From: Tannerella sp.
Lineage (GTDB): Bacteria > Bacteroidota > Bacteroidia > Bacteroidales > Tannerellaceae
Direction of reading: 5' to 3'
Assembly: GCA_031279875.1 (NCBI GenBank)
Contig: JAITHS010000081.1
Span: 1 to 17,152, forward strand
Length of the DNA stretch: 17,152 nt
The notes beneath the pieces are model-generated. The model was not told the origin of the DNA. It did not search any database and worked only from the letters and a program-made list of their open reading frames with translations. The translations under genes and the position numbers were made by a program. Below are positions 7,909 to 14,504 of this stretch, piece by piece (position 1 is the stretch's first letter; each line of letters begins with the position of its first letter).

Positions 7909-9336
7909 TTAAAACAGCCCCAGCAGCAATTGTTCTATTTCGGTTTTGATTTGTGCTTGGCGACAGTTGAAATTGTTGGTTATCACCGTTATAGCGTATG
8001 TTTTATCGTTTTTGTAAACATATCCGGCATAACTGCGAACACGGCTCATACTGCCGCTTTTGAGACGTGCCTTGCCGTGTAACGAACTGTCTTTGAGGAC
8101 GCTTTTAACCGTTCCTTCTTCGCCTGCGACAGGCAACGATTCTACAAATGCCTTATTATCTGCCATCAGACATAATATTTTGCTTAACAATGAGGCGGTA
8201 ATCTTGTCTGTTGGCGCCAATCCGCTGCCGTCCGACATCCAAAGCGGCGAGGTATCAAGACCTTTAGACTGCCAAAAGTCATGCACTACCCGCACTCCTT
8301 TGCCGAACGACGACAGCGGCTCGTTACACCGCAATCCTAATGTTTTCACAAAAGCATCGGCATATAGATTGCTGCTCACATTGTTAGTGATACGGGCAAG
8401 TTGGCTTAAAGGCGGCGACGTTGTAACGGCAAGCGGTTGGCGCTGTTGTTCTTGCGGATAAACAACGCCTTGTTGAGCGAGCAAACGCCTGTCGGTCGGC
8501 TCTTGGGCAATAATAATGCCTTGCTGTTTAAGCGTTTCGGTAAGCAGTTTGGCGAGATACAACGGCGGGTCGGGAATGTCGCCGCCGAGTTTGTAATCGG
8601 TGCGGTTGGCGGGAACGACGCCATAGAGCCAGCGCTCGTCGGAATATGGCGCGCCTACGATATAGCAACTGTCTTTGTCGCCTGTTTTGAGATAGTTACG
8701 AAACGTCATACCGTACATTTCGGGCTGGGTGCAGTCGATAACGGGCTTGCTGTCATGGAAATAGGTGTTCATAAAGAGCGCAAAACGGTTGTCAAACACG
8801 TTGAGACCGTAACAGCCTTGCCCATAGTTTGTGCCGAGATCTTCGCGCAGCCATTTCATCGAAACGCCTTCGGTGTCGAATATACCGGCGTCGGATATTA
8901 CTGCGCCGGTAACGAACTTGATACCGGCGTTTTTGATTGCCGTAACCCACTCATTAATAAACGCATAGCAGTTGTTTTTTAGTTCTTCCGAACCAAGTGA
9001 AGGGTCTCCGCTGCCGATGATATGAATATTGCCTTTGAGGATACTGTCTTCAACCGTTCCGTCATACATGAGGTGTGTTTGGTAGCAATAGTCGGCGCCG
9101 AGCAGTTCTATGGCCGTCGCCGTAGTAACGGTTTTGAGTACCGAAGCCGGAATAACTTCTCTGTCGGCGTCATAACTGTAAACGGCCTTGCCGCTCCCAA
9201 CTTCTCTGACCATCAACGACACCGACGCCCCGCGCAGATACTCCGTACCGACAAAGCGTGTTATAGCCGGATGATTTTGCGCAAATAATTGAAAAACAAC
9301 ACAAATGTTAAAAAATAATATTAAAAGATTTTTCAT
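7909..9336 (-). CDS. dacB: D-alanyl-D-alanine carboxypeptidase/endopeptidase (PBP4 type)
   Basis: The 475-residue protein has a signal peptide (about 1-20) and all three penicillin-binding motifs in the right order: SVLK at 65-68 with the nucleophilic serine, SSN at 321-323, and KSG at 426-428 (a variant of KTG). A long domain between the first two motifs is typical of the PBP4/DacB class. It would trim or cut peptidoglycan cross-links in the periplasm. The start is only 4 bp past the yhcG stop. The first 20 codons are duplicated at 12102-12162, where they still have a promoter; no promoter remains directly in front of this intact copy. It may therefore depend on read-through from yhcG. It ends about 90 bp before fecR on the same strand, so read-through could continue into the susCD operon. 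Confidence 0.93.
   Translation of the reverse strand: MKNLLILFFNICVVFQLFAQNHPAITRFVGTEYLRGASVSLMVREVGSGKAVYSYDADREVIPASVLKTVTTATAIELLGADYCYQTHLMYDGTVEDSILKGNIHIIGSGDPSLGSEELKNNCYAFINEWVTAIKNAGIKFVTGAVISDAGIFDTEGVSMKWLREDLGTNYGQGCYGLNVFDNRFALFMNTYFHDSKPVIDCTQPEMYGMTFRNYLKTGDKDSCYIVGAPYSDERWLYGVVPANRTDYKLGGDIPDPPLYLAKLLTETLKQQGIIIAQEPTDRRLLAQQGVVYPQEQQRQPLAVTTSPPLSQLARITNNVSSNLYADAFVKTLGLRCNEPLSSFGKGVRVVHDFWQSKGLDTSPLWMSDGSGLAPTDKITASLLSKILCLMADNKAFVESLPVAGEEGTVKSVLKDSSLHGKARLKSGSMSRVRSYAGYVYKNDKTYAITVITNNFNCRQAQIKTEIEQLLLGLF
9276..9336. repeat. 61-bp direct repeat, copy A (start of intact dacB)
   Basis: This 61-bp stretch covers the first 20 codons of dacB. It matches 12102-12162 in the same orientation with two A/G differences, at a fixed offset of 2826 bp. 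The match stops sharply at the dacB start codon on one side and after codon 20 on the other. Confidence 0.93.
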
Positions 9337-9340
9337 AATG

Positions 9341-10231
9341 CTATATCAAGTCAATCAGTTTATTGGCAATCATTTCGGCTGACGGCAATAATTCTTTGTA
9401 TTTTTCCGGCAATTCCGACGACAAACTGTAAGTGGCGATGCCTATATATTCGGGAATAAATTTGCCGACTTTAAGTTCTACTGCCACCAAAGATTGTAAT
9501 CGTCTATGAAATAGCAATAAATCAATAAAATACTCCTCATCTTCCACTTCCATGCGGTATTGATTTCCGATAAACGAAAAATCGCCGCCAAATTCGATGA
9601 GAAAAGCACGGATGTTTTTGAGCAGTGCCTGTTCCAAATCGGCTTCCGAATGATTGTCAAGCAAATCGGCAAAACCGAAATTATACTCGTCTTTAACAGC
9701 GAGGACTGCCTGTTTTTTGATTTTTTCGGGCAAAGTATCGTCAAAATTGCTCTGTCCGAGCAGGTAACGTTCGTAGGATTTCAGTTCAACATGGTGAATC
9801 AGCACATCTTTTGTCCAACCGAATTTTTTGGTTACCAAAATATAAAACTGCCTCTCCTGCAAATCTTTACATTTCGACATGATCACCAAATGTTTCGACC
9901 AACTAATTTCTCCAACTAATGGTTGGAGAATTTCATTGCCCTGATATTCGGAATAAAATTGTGCCATTGCCCATAAATTGGATTTACCGAACCCCGACAT
10001 TCCGGGAAATTCTTTTTGCAAATCGTCAGATAGCGTTTCTACAACCGATTTTCCCCAGCCCAATGTTTGCTGTTTTTCGGTGATACTGCGTCCTATATCC
10101 CAATAAAGTCGGATAATTTCACGATTAACCATTTTCGCCGCCTCGTAGCGACTCTTGTGAATGCGTTCTTTAATTTCAACAAGAAATTGTGTGTAATCGC
10201 TTTGATTGTTTATGTTCTGCATAAAGTTCAT
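9341..10231 (-). CDS. YhcG-type (DUF1016) PD-(D/E)xK nuclease with an internal deletion
   Basis: The 296-residue protein matches the DUF1016 layout. The N-terminal helical domain (about 10-170) includes RLYWDIGRSI, GWGKSVVETLSDDLQKEFPG and FGKSNLWAMAQFY. The C-terminal nuclease domain includes YFIDLLLFHRRLQSLVAVELK, with Asp237 and the E252-L-K254 catalytic pair. Family members are about 340 residues long and, from memory, continue after the PEY motif with roughly 47 residues carrying the AGxxxFY and NPxIGLLLC motifs. Here EY262 runs directly into IGIATYSLSSELP, which normally follows that block. I infer an in-frame deletion of about 140 bp at 9446, so the enzyme is probably inactive or altered. 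A start at the internal ATG 10222 is also possible. The gene has its own promoter box at 10246-10253 and ends 4 bp before dacB. Confidence 0.87.
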   Translation of the reverse strand: MNFMQNINNQSDYTQFLVEIKERIHKSRYEAAKMVNREIIRLYWDIGRSITEKQQTLGWGKSVVETLSDDLQKEFPGMSGFGKSNLWAMAQFYSEYQGNEILQPLVGEISWSKHLVIMSKCKDLQERQFYILVTKKFGWTKDVLIHHVELKSYERYLLGQSNFDDTLPEKIKKQAVLAVKDEYNFGFADLLDNHSEADLEQALLKNIRAFLIEFGGDFSFIGNQYRMEVEDEEYFIDLLLFHRRLQSLVAVELKVGKFIPEYIGIATYSLSSELPEKYKELLPSAEMIANKLIDLI

Positions 10232-10245
10232 TTATATTTGAGATG

Positions 10246-10253
10246 CAAAATTA
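10246..10253 (-). promoter_or_regulatory. Bacteroidota -7 promoter box for yhcG
   Basis: On the minus strand this reads TAATTTTG, matching TAnnTTTG, 15 nt upstream of the first yhcG ATG. A TTTTTG stretch about 22 bp further upstream could be the -33 element. If dacB has lost its own promoter, this box would drive both genes. Confidence 0.55.
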
Positions 10254-10320
10254 ACAAAAAAAATAACATGTCTTTCAAAAATAAATCGTAAGTTTGCGAG
10301 TTGAATTAAAAAAACAAGCG

Positions 10321-10437
10321 ATGACGGTACCACGCAGTCCCGCAGGGACGACACTTTATTAACCGGCGACTTTAGTCTCCGGATCGAGTAGTCATCATAT
10401 CAACAATAGTCCCGCATGGGACGACACTTGGTTGCGC
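10321..10437. repeat. REP-like repeat with three hairpins (copy 1)
   Basis: Three short hairpins lie in a row: GTCCC-GCA-GGGAC (10337-10349), CCGGCGACTTTAGTCTCCGG (10363-10382) and GTCCC-GCAT-GGGAC (10409-10422). The same 117 bp recurs almost unchanged at 12464-12580. The layout resembles small non-autonomous palindromic elements; no transposase is encoded in the window. Confidence 0.85.
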
Positions 10438-10602
10438 CGCATACAAGGGTTGTTGTTGCCGAAAACCGCTTGCAGGGTTTAAAACCACTGCAAGGGTTGT
10501 TGTTGCCGAAAACCGCTTGCAGGGTTTAAAACCACTGCAAGGGTTGTTGTCGAAAAACCGCTTGCAGGGTTTAAAACCACTGCAAGGGTTCGTGGTACCG
10601 TC
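10323..10602. mobile_element. Composite 280-bp repeat block with 12-bp terminal inverted repeats
   Basis: GACGGTACCACG at 10323-10334 and its exact reverse complement at 10591-10602 bound the three-hairpin repeat and the 47-bp tandem copies. The flanks also share AAGCG outside the inverted repeats. This looks like a non-autonomous, MITE-like unit between yhcG and the propeller gene. It is inferred from structure only; no target-site duplication is clear. Confidence 0.5.
10444..10582. repeat. 47-bp tandem repeat, three copies
   Basis: Copies lie at 10444-10490, 10491-10537 and 10538-10582 (the last 45 bp), followed by the fragment CAAGGGTT. Each holds an inverted-repeat core reading CTTGCAGGGTTTAAAACCAC then TGCAAG. 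One more copy sits at 12587-12634, and the core alone is found in fecR (about 7551-7576) and at about 12260-12286. Confidence 0.9.
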
Positions 10603-10695
10603 GCTTTTTTGTGAATGAGTATGGTGCGAATCGTTAATTTTCTTGTCCGCAAATCATAAAAAATCATAAAAAAATCAAAACGCATAAAAAAAAAT

Positions 10696-10725
10696 TTTGT
10701 GGTTCAAAAAAAATCTTTACCTTTG
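10696..10725 (+). promoter_or_regulatory. Bacteroidota promoter for the propeller lipoprotein gene
   Basis: TTTG at 10696-10699 and TACCTTTG at 10718-10725 are separated by 18 bp and match the Bacteroidota -33/-7 consensus well. Transcription would start near 10732, which rules out the GTG at 10699 as the translation start. Confidence 0.75.
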
Positions 10726-10896
10726 CCGTTGCTAACAATAAACAATATGAAAAGTAGATTGAATTTTGAAACAGCAACAACTTGGTTTTCTGTGAGTTCT
10801 ATAGGAATGAAACTCGCAGAGGTATTGGTTTTGTATTTCTGTAGGTCAATCCGTTATATTCATTTATCTAAATTCAAATTAAAAAAAATAAATCTC

Positions 10897-12096
10897 ATGA
10901 AACAGTTATTATTATTCGCAAGCCTGTGTATCCTGTTCGACGCATGTACACAGAAGAAGAGCGCCGATTCGTCGTCGGACGCAAAACCGTCGAAAGAACA
11001 AAATGAAATCGGAGTAATAGATATTACGCAAACCAATTATCCTAAAAAAGAATGTGAAATAGAGATGGACTATATTCCTTTAGAAACGAGAGACGACGTA
11101 TTGCTGGACAGAACTCTTCTCCTCTCTCATTTGTCCGAATCAAGAATTGTTATTGCCAATTCCGGTTACAACAAAGGTGATATTTTTATTTTTGACGGAA
11201 AAGGCAAGATTGTTTCGAAATTTAAACACAAGGGACAAGGTCCGCAAGAATATGTAAACATAGGGCAATTAGTTTATGACGAGAAGAGTCGGGAAGTTTT
11301 TATATTCGACTTAAAAAAACGCTGTCAGGTATATTCTGAGGACGGTGTCTGGTTGCGTACGCTGCAATTCCCCGAATATCAGAGTTATACTGTCGGAGGA
11401 GGGTATGCATACTGCGCGTTTAATTTTGACGATGAAACGATGTTTCTTCATAACGACAATAAGAATTCGGACAGTACATTTGTATTTCTGTCCAAAAAAG
11501 ACGGAAGCGTACAATCGGCAATCACTTTGCCGCTGTCGTACCGTATTTCTAATGTAGTAGAAAAAAAAGTAGGAGATATGTATTGGAGTTATTCTGTTGA
11601 TTTCCCCAACATCTGTAAAAATGGAGACATATATTACTTGTCCGAACTGTCGTCAGACACTATCTATCAACTCGGTCGAGATAAACAACTTCGCCCGTTT
11701 ATCGTAAAGAAATCGTCGTCAGGAAAAGATGATGAAATGCTGGATGTTGTAAACATTATAAAGGCAACCGACAAATATATCCTGTTTATGATTATTCGAT
11801 ATGATATAAGTTTCAAAAACCCCAATAATCCGAATAATTTTAATTCGCAAATGCTTTTATATGAATTTGAAACACAGCAAACTTTTACTCCGGACTTTAA
11901 GAAGGGTTTTTCTTTGGGGGTATCAACACGGATAAATGCAAGTGTTTCTACAAAGAATCAGATTGCTACATTTTACAATATGGATAGACTGAAAAAACAA
12001 CTTGACGAAGACCAACTTGAAGGCAAACTCAAAGAAATCACTGAAAAAGCCGCCGAAGACGACAATCCTGTACTGCAAATCATAACATTAAACTGA
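10897..12096 (+). CDS. 6-bladed beta-propeller lipoprotein (DUF5128-like)
   Basis: I start this at the ATG at 10897 because it gives a 399-residue protein with a lipoprotein signal peptide and Cys17 in CILFDACTQKK. The frame is open further upstream to an ATG at 10747, the first ATG after the promoter, and then lacks a lipobox at the N-terminus. The sequence IGVIDITQTNYPKKECEIEM, then DYIPLETRDDVLL, GDIFIFDGKGKIVSKFKHKG, QGPQEY and EVFIFDLKKR..VYSEDG is the typical opening of Bacteroidota 6-bladed beta-propeller lipoproteins. Their role is mostly unknown and I assign none. The gene is visibly richer in A and T than dacB or the sulfatase. It ends 5 bp before the dacB fragment at 12102 and is flanked by near-identical repeat blocks, which suggests acquisition as part of an inserted segment. 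Confidence 0.85.
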   Translation: MKQLLLFASLCILFDACTQKKSADSSSDAKPSKEQNEIGVIDITQTNYPKKECEIEMDYIPLETRDDVLLDRTLLLSHLSESRIVIANSGYNKGDIFIFDGKGKIVSKFKHKGQGPQEYVNIGQLVYDEKSREVFIFDLKKRCQVYSEDGVWLRTLQFPEYQSYTVGGGYAYCAFNFDDETMFLHNDNKNSDSTFVFLSKKDGSVQSAITLPLSYRISNVVEKKVGDMYWSYSVDFPNICKNGDIYYLSELSSDTIYQLGRDKQLRPFIVKKSSSGKDDEMLDVVNIIKATDKYILFMIIRYDISFKNPNNPNNFNSQMLLYEFETQQTFTPDFKKGFSLGVSTRINASVSTKNQIATFYNMDRLKKQLDEDQLEGKLKEITEKAAEDDNPVLQIITLN

Positions 12097-12101
12097 TGGA
12101 A

Positions 12102-12162
12102 TTTGCGCAAATAATTGAAAAACAACGCAAATGTTAAAGAATAATATTAAAAGATTTTTCAT
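12102..12162 (-). pseudogene. dacB 5' fragment (61-bp direct repeat, copy B)
   Basis: On the minus strand this encodes MKNLLILFFNICVVFQLFAQ, identical to the first 20 residues of DacB. It then leaves the dacB frame and stops after a few codons inside the end of the propeller gene. It differs from 9276-9336 at two bases. The promoter box at 12184-12191 lies directly upstream of it, so this copy keeps what looks like the original dacB promoter. Confidence 0.9.
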
Positions 12163-12183
12163 TGATAAATGAATTGACAGCCG

Positions 12184-12191
12184 CAAAGGTA
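12184..12191 (-). promoter_or_regulatory. Orphaned dacB promoter box
   Basis: The minus strand reads TACCTTTG, a perfect TAnnTTTG match, 21 nt upstream of the fragment's ATG. A transcript from here would cover the 20-codon dacB fragment and then run antisense into the 3' end of the propeller gene. Confidence 0.6.
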
Positions 12192-12225
12192 AATAAAAAT
12201 TTTAATATTTTCGCAGATTGTTATT

Positions 12226-12388
12226 TCGTCATTGCGAGCAGGAATGATAGCACCCTAAACCCTTGCAGTGGTTTTAAAACCCTGCAAGCGGTTTGGAGCT
12301 TACGTCCGTCATTGGTAGGAACGAAGCAATCCAACGTGCCTTTGTTTCCGGATTGCTTCGTTCCTCGCAATGACGAATGCCCTGTACG
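12226..12388. repeat. Dispersed hairpin repeat, intergenic copy
   Basis: This carries the same modules as the fecR insert: CGTCATTGCGAGCAGGAATG, the CTTGCAG..TTTTAAAA..CTGCAAG core, CGGTTTGGAGCTTACGTC, and a hairpin with 26-nt arms at 12307-12332 and 12350-12375 (two mismatches). It ends with an inverted copy of the 17-bp element, GACGAATGCCCTGTACG, at 12372-12388. The stretch 12163-12655 holds no credible gene. Confidence 0.88.
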
Positions 12389-12463
12389 TTAACGCACTCG
12401 TAATGATGCAGTTAAGCGAAAAACGTCATTGGTAGCAGGAATGATAGTCCCAAACGAAAAGTA

Positions 12464-12653
12464 ATGACGGTACCACGCAGTCCCGCAGGGACGACACTTT
12501 ATTAACCGGCGACTTTAGTCTCCGGATCGAGTAGTCATCATATCAACAATAGTCCCGCATGGGACGACACTTGATTACGCCGCATACAAGGGTTGTTGTT
12601 GCCGAAAAACCGCTTGCAGGGTTTAAAACCACTGCAAGGGTTGTTGCCGAAAC
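12464..12653. repeat. REP-like three-hairpin repeat plus one 48-bp unit (copy 2)
   Basis: Positions 12464-12634 match 10321-10490 in the same orientation at a constant offset of 2143 bp, with only a few substitutions and a one-base insertion in the A-run of the last unit. A partial CAAGGGTTGTTGCCGAAAC follows. Unlike copy 1, no inverted GACGGTACCACG closes the block. The two copies flank the propeller gene. Confidence 0.9.
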
Positions 12654-12674
12654 CTCAAACTTTTTTTTCTCACA

Positions 12675-12706
12675 TTTGGAAATTTCGTGATTTTTATCTA
12701 ATTTTG
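12675..12706 (+). promoter_or_regulatory. Bacteroidota promoter for the sulfatase transcript
   Basis: TTTG at 12675-12678 and TAATTTTG at 12699-12706 are 20 bp apart and match the Bacteroidota -33/-7 pattern. No TAnnTTTG box lies closer to the sulfatase start at 13024, so the transcript probably has a leader of about 310 nt containing the 22-bp array. Confidence 0.6.
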
Positions 12707-12827
12707 CATTTTCTTAAAAACATAACAACAGATGCTAACGTCAATCTACATATCAGCAGCCACGAGCAATGTGCTTAAAATACCACCCTCACACTTTTTA
12801 AGCGCGCCTTTATACGCACGCAAATTT

Positions 12828-12980
12828 GCGTCGAGACGCAGTAAAATTTGCGTCTATACGGAAATTTCACTGCGTCTATACGGAAAAATATTTCCATCTA
12901 TACGGAAATTTACGCGCGTCTATACGGAAATTTACGCGCGTCTATACGGAAATTTTACTGCGTCTAAACATAATTTATAC
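12828..12980. repeat. 22-bp imperfect tandem array in the sulfatase leader
   Basis: About seven units follow the pattern GCGTCTATACGGAAATTTAC plus two bases. They begin near 12828, 12850, 12872, 12895, 12916, 12938 and 12960; those at 12916 and 12938 are the cleanest. The first unit overlaps a perfect 14-bp palindrome, ACGCAAATTTGCGT, at 12818-12831. The array ends 43 bp before the sulfatase ATG. The period is close to two helical turns, as expected for an operator array, but the array may equally act in RNA or be a simple expanding repeat. Confidence 0.85.
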
Positions 12981-13023
12981 GCATCCTTACAAAAATATAT
13001 AATTACTTAATAATAAATATAAT

Positions 13024-14448
13024 ATGTACACCAAACAATTATTCTCATTACTTTGTTGCGGCACGGCGGTATGCGCCGACGCCGACGCCAAACAACCGCC
13101 CAAAAAGCCTAACATTATCTATATCATGGCAGACGATTTGGGATACGGCGATCTCGGTTGCTACGGACAAAAGATGATCAAAACGCCTAATATCGACCGT
13201 CTTGCTAATGAAGGGATGCGTTTTATGCAATTCTATTCCGGCTGCACCGTAAGCGCCCCTTCGCGCTCGGCGTTAGTTACCGGATTGCACACCGGACATT
13301 CGCCCATTCGCGGCAACAAAGGCTTCGAGGGCGGCGACTATCCACAGCCCGAAAACACCTACACTATCGGCAAAATGCTTAAAGCCGCCGGATACGCTAC
13401 CGGATGCTTCGGCAAATGGGGACTTGGTGCGCCGCACACTACCGGAGCGCCACATAAACAGGGCTTCGACAAATTTTTTGGCTACAACAGTCAGGCGCTC
13501 GCCCACAACTATTACCCTTATTTTCTTTGGAATAACACCGATTCCGTTATCCTCCACGCCAACGACGGCTTCGCAACCGGCGTCTATGCGCCCGATACAA
13601 TCCAAAAAGAAGCGCTCAAATTTATCCGCCAAAACAGCGACAGCCCCTTTTTTGCTTATCTTGCCTACATCATACCTCACGCAGAGTTAATAAATCCCGA
13701 CGACAGCCTTGCAGCAGCATATTCGGGGGCTTTTCCCGAAAATCCTTACAAAGGCGTTGACGACGGCCCGACCTATCGCAAAGGTCCTTACGGCAGCAGC
13801 GCGCATCCCAAAGCCGATTTTGCAGCAATGGTCTCGCGGTTAGACTGTTACGTAGGAGAAATTATCGCTCTGCTTAAAGAACTCGGCATCGACAATAATA
13901 CAATGATTATCTTTACGAGCGACAACGGACCGCATACCGAAGGCGGCGCCGACCCGCATTTCTTCAAAAGCTACGGCCCTCTGCGCGGCGTCAAACGAGA
14001 CCTTTACGAAGGCGGTATCCGCGTACCTTTCATAGTACGCTTCCCCGCAGCAGTAAAAGCCGGAACAACAAGCCAACACGTCGGCGCTTTCTGGGATATG
14101 ATGCCTACTTTCGCCCAAATAACCGGCAGCAAAGCGTCCGACAATACCGACGGTATCTCCTTCCTGCCTGCACTTACAGGCAAAGGCAAACAAAAACAGC
14201 ATGATTATCTCTACTGGGAATTTCACGAACAGGGCGGCAAGGCGGCAGTACGCAAAGGCAACTTCAAAGCCGTTATGCTCGATATACGCAACCCCGAAAA
14301 AACAAAAGTCGAACTCTACGACCTCTCGCAAGACATCCACGAAGACAACAATATCGCCGCCCAAAATCCCGACAAAGTCTCCGAAATGGTAAAACTAATC
14401 AAAAAGTCGCATATCGATTCGGACGTCTTTCCGATGAAATTTTTTTGA
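13024..14448 (+). CDS. S1-family sulfatase, serine type
   Basis: The 474-residue protein has a signal peptide-like N-terminus (about 1-20) and then KPNIIYIMADDLGYGDLGCY, the sulfatase opening with calcium-binding Asp37 and Asp38. The catalytic motif reads S77-A-P-S-R81 within GCTVSAPSRSALVTG. The residue normally converted to formylglycine is therefore serine, not cysteine; such enzymes need the radical-SAM maturase anSME. Later motifs include CFGKWGLG, the metal-site TSDNGPH and the GVKRDLYEGGIRVPFIVRFP block typical of arylsulfatase A-like enzymes. It should remove sulfate esters from a glycan in the periplasm or outside the cell. The substrate is not determined by what I can see. It is followed by the DUF4965 lipoprotein 56 bp downstream on the same strand. 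Confidence 0.94.
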   Translation: MYTKQLFSLLCCGTAVCADADAKQPPKKPNIIYIMADDLGYGDLGCYGQKMIKTPNIDRLANEGMRFMQFYSGCTVSAPSRSALVTGLHTGHSPIRGNKGFEGGDYPQPENTYTIGKMLKAAGYATGCFGKWGLGAPHTTGAPHKQGFDKFFGYNSQALAHNYYPYFLWNNTDSVILHANDGFATGVYAPDTIQKEALKFIRQNSDSPFFAYLAYIIPHAELINPDDSLAAAYSGAFPENPYKGVDDGPTYRKGPYGSSAHPKADFAAMVSRLDCYVGEIIALLKELGIDNNTMIIFTSDNGPHTEGGADPHFFKSYGPLRGVKRDLYEGGIRVPFIVRFPAAVKAGTTSQHVGAFWDMMPTFAQITGSKASDNTDGISFLPALTGKGKQKQHDYLYWEFHEQGGKAAVRKGNFKAVMLDIRNPEKTKVELYDLSQDIHEDNNIAAQNPDKVSEMVKLIKKSHIDSDVFPMKFF

Positions 14449-14469
14449 TAAATGAAATTTTTTTGATAA
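14434..14469. repeat. 18-bp perfect tandem duplication over the sulfatase stop
   Basis: ATGAAATTTTTTTGATAA occurs at 14434-14451 and again at 14452-14469. The first copy contains the sulfatase stop codon (14446-14448), so the protein ends in MKFF and the second copy is untranslated. Confidence 0.9.
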
Positions 14470-14504
14470 TTAATCCGTACTTTTACACTCTAAATTTATA
14501 TTAA

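Noticed and set aside
10444..10582. CRISPR-like array of three 47-bp repeats
   Set aside because: The copies are directly adjacent with no unique spacers between them, and no cas genes are present.
10479..10685. 68-codon minus-strand frame upstream of the propeller gene
   Set aside because: Most of it is the translation of the 47-bp tandem repeats (repeated LAVVLNPASGF), which explains the openness of the frame.
10699..10746. GTG at 10699 as start of the propeller gene
   Set aside because: It overlaps the -33 element and lies upstream of the predicted transcription start.
9354..12098. 9-bp inverted repeat (ATCAGTTTA at 9354, TAAACTGAT at 12090) near the ends of the inserted segment
   Set aside because: Both copies fall in the last codons of the two genes, are not at the exact boundaries and are short enough to be chance.
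12162..12392. 76-codon plus-strand frame after the propeller gene
   Set aside because: It is the translation of the dispersed hairpin repeat (for example IASRNDS, DCFVPRNDE) with no independent coding signal.
12828..12980. CRISPR-like reading of the 22-bp array
   Set aside because: Units are contiguous and imperfect with no spacers, so it is a tandem repeat.
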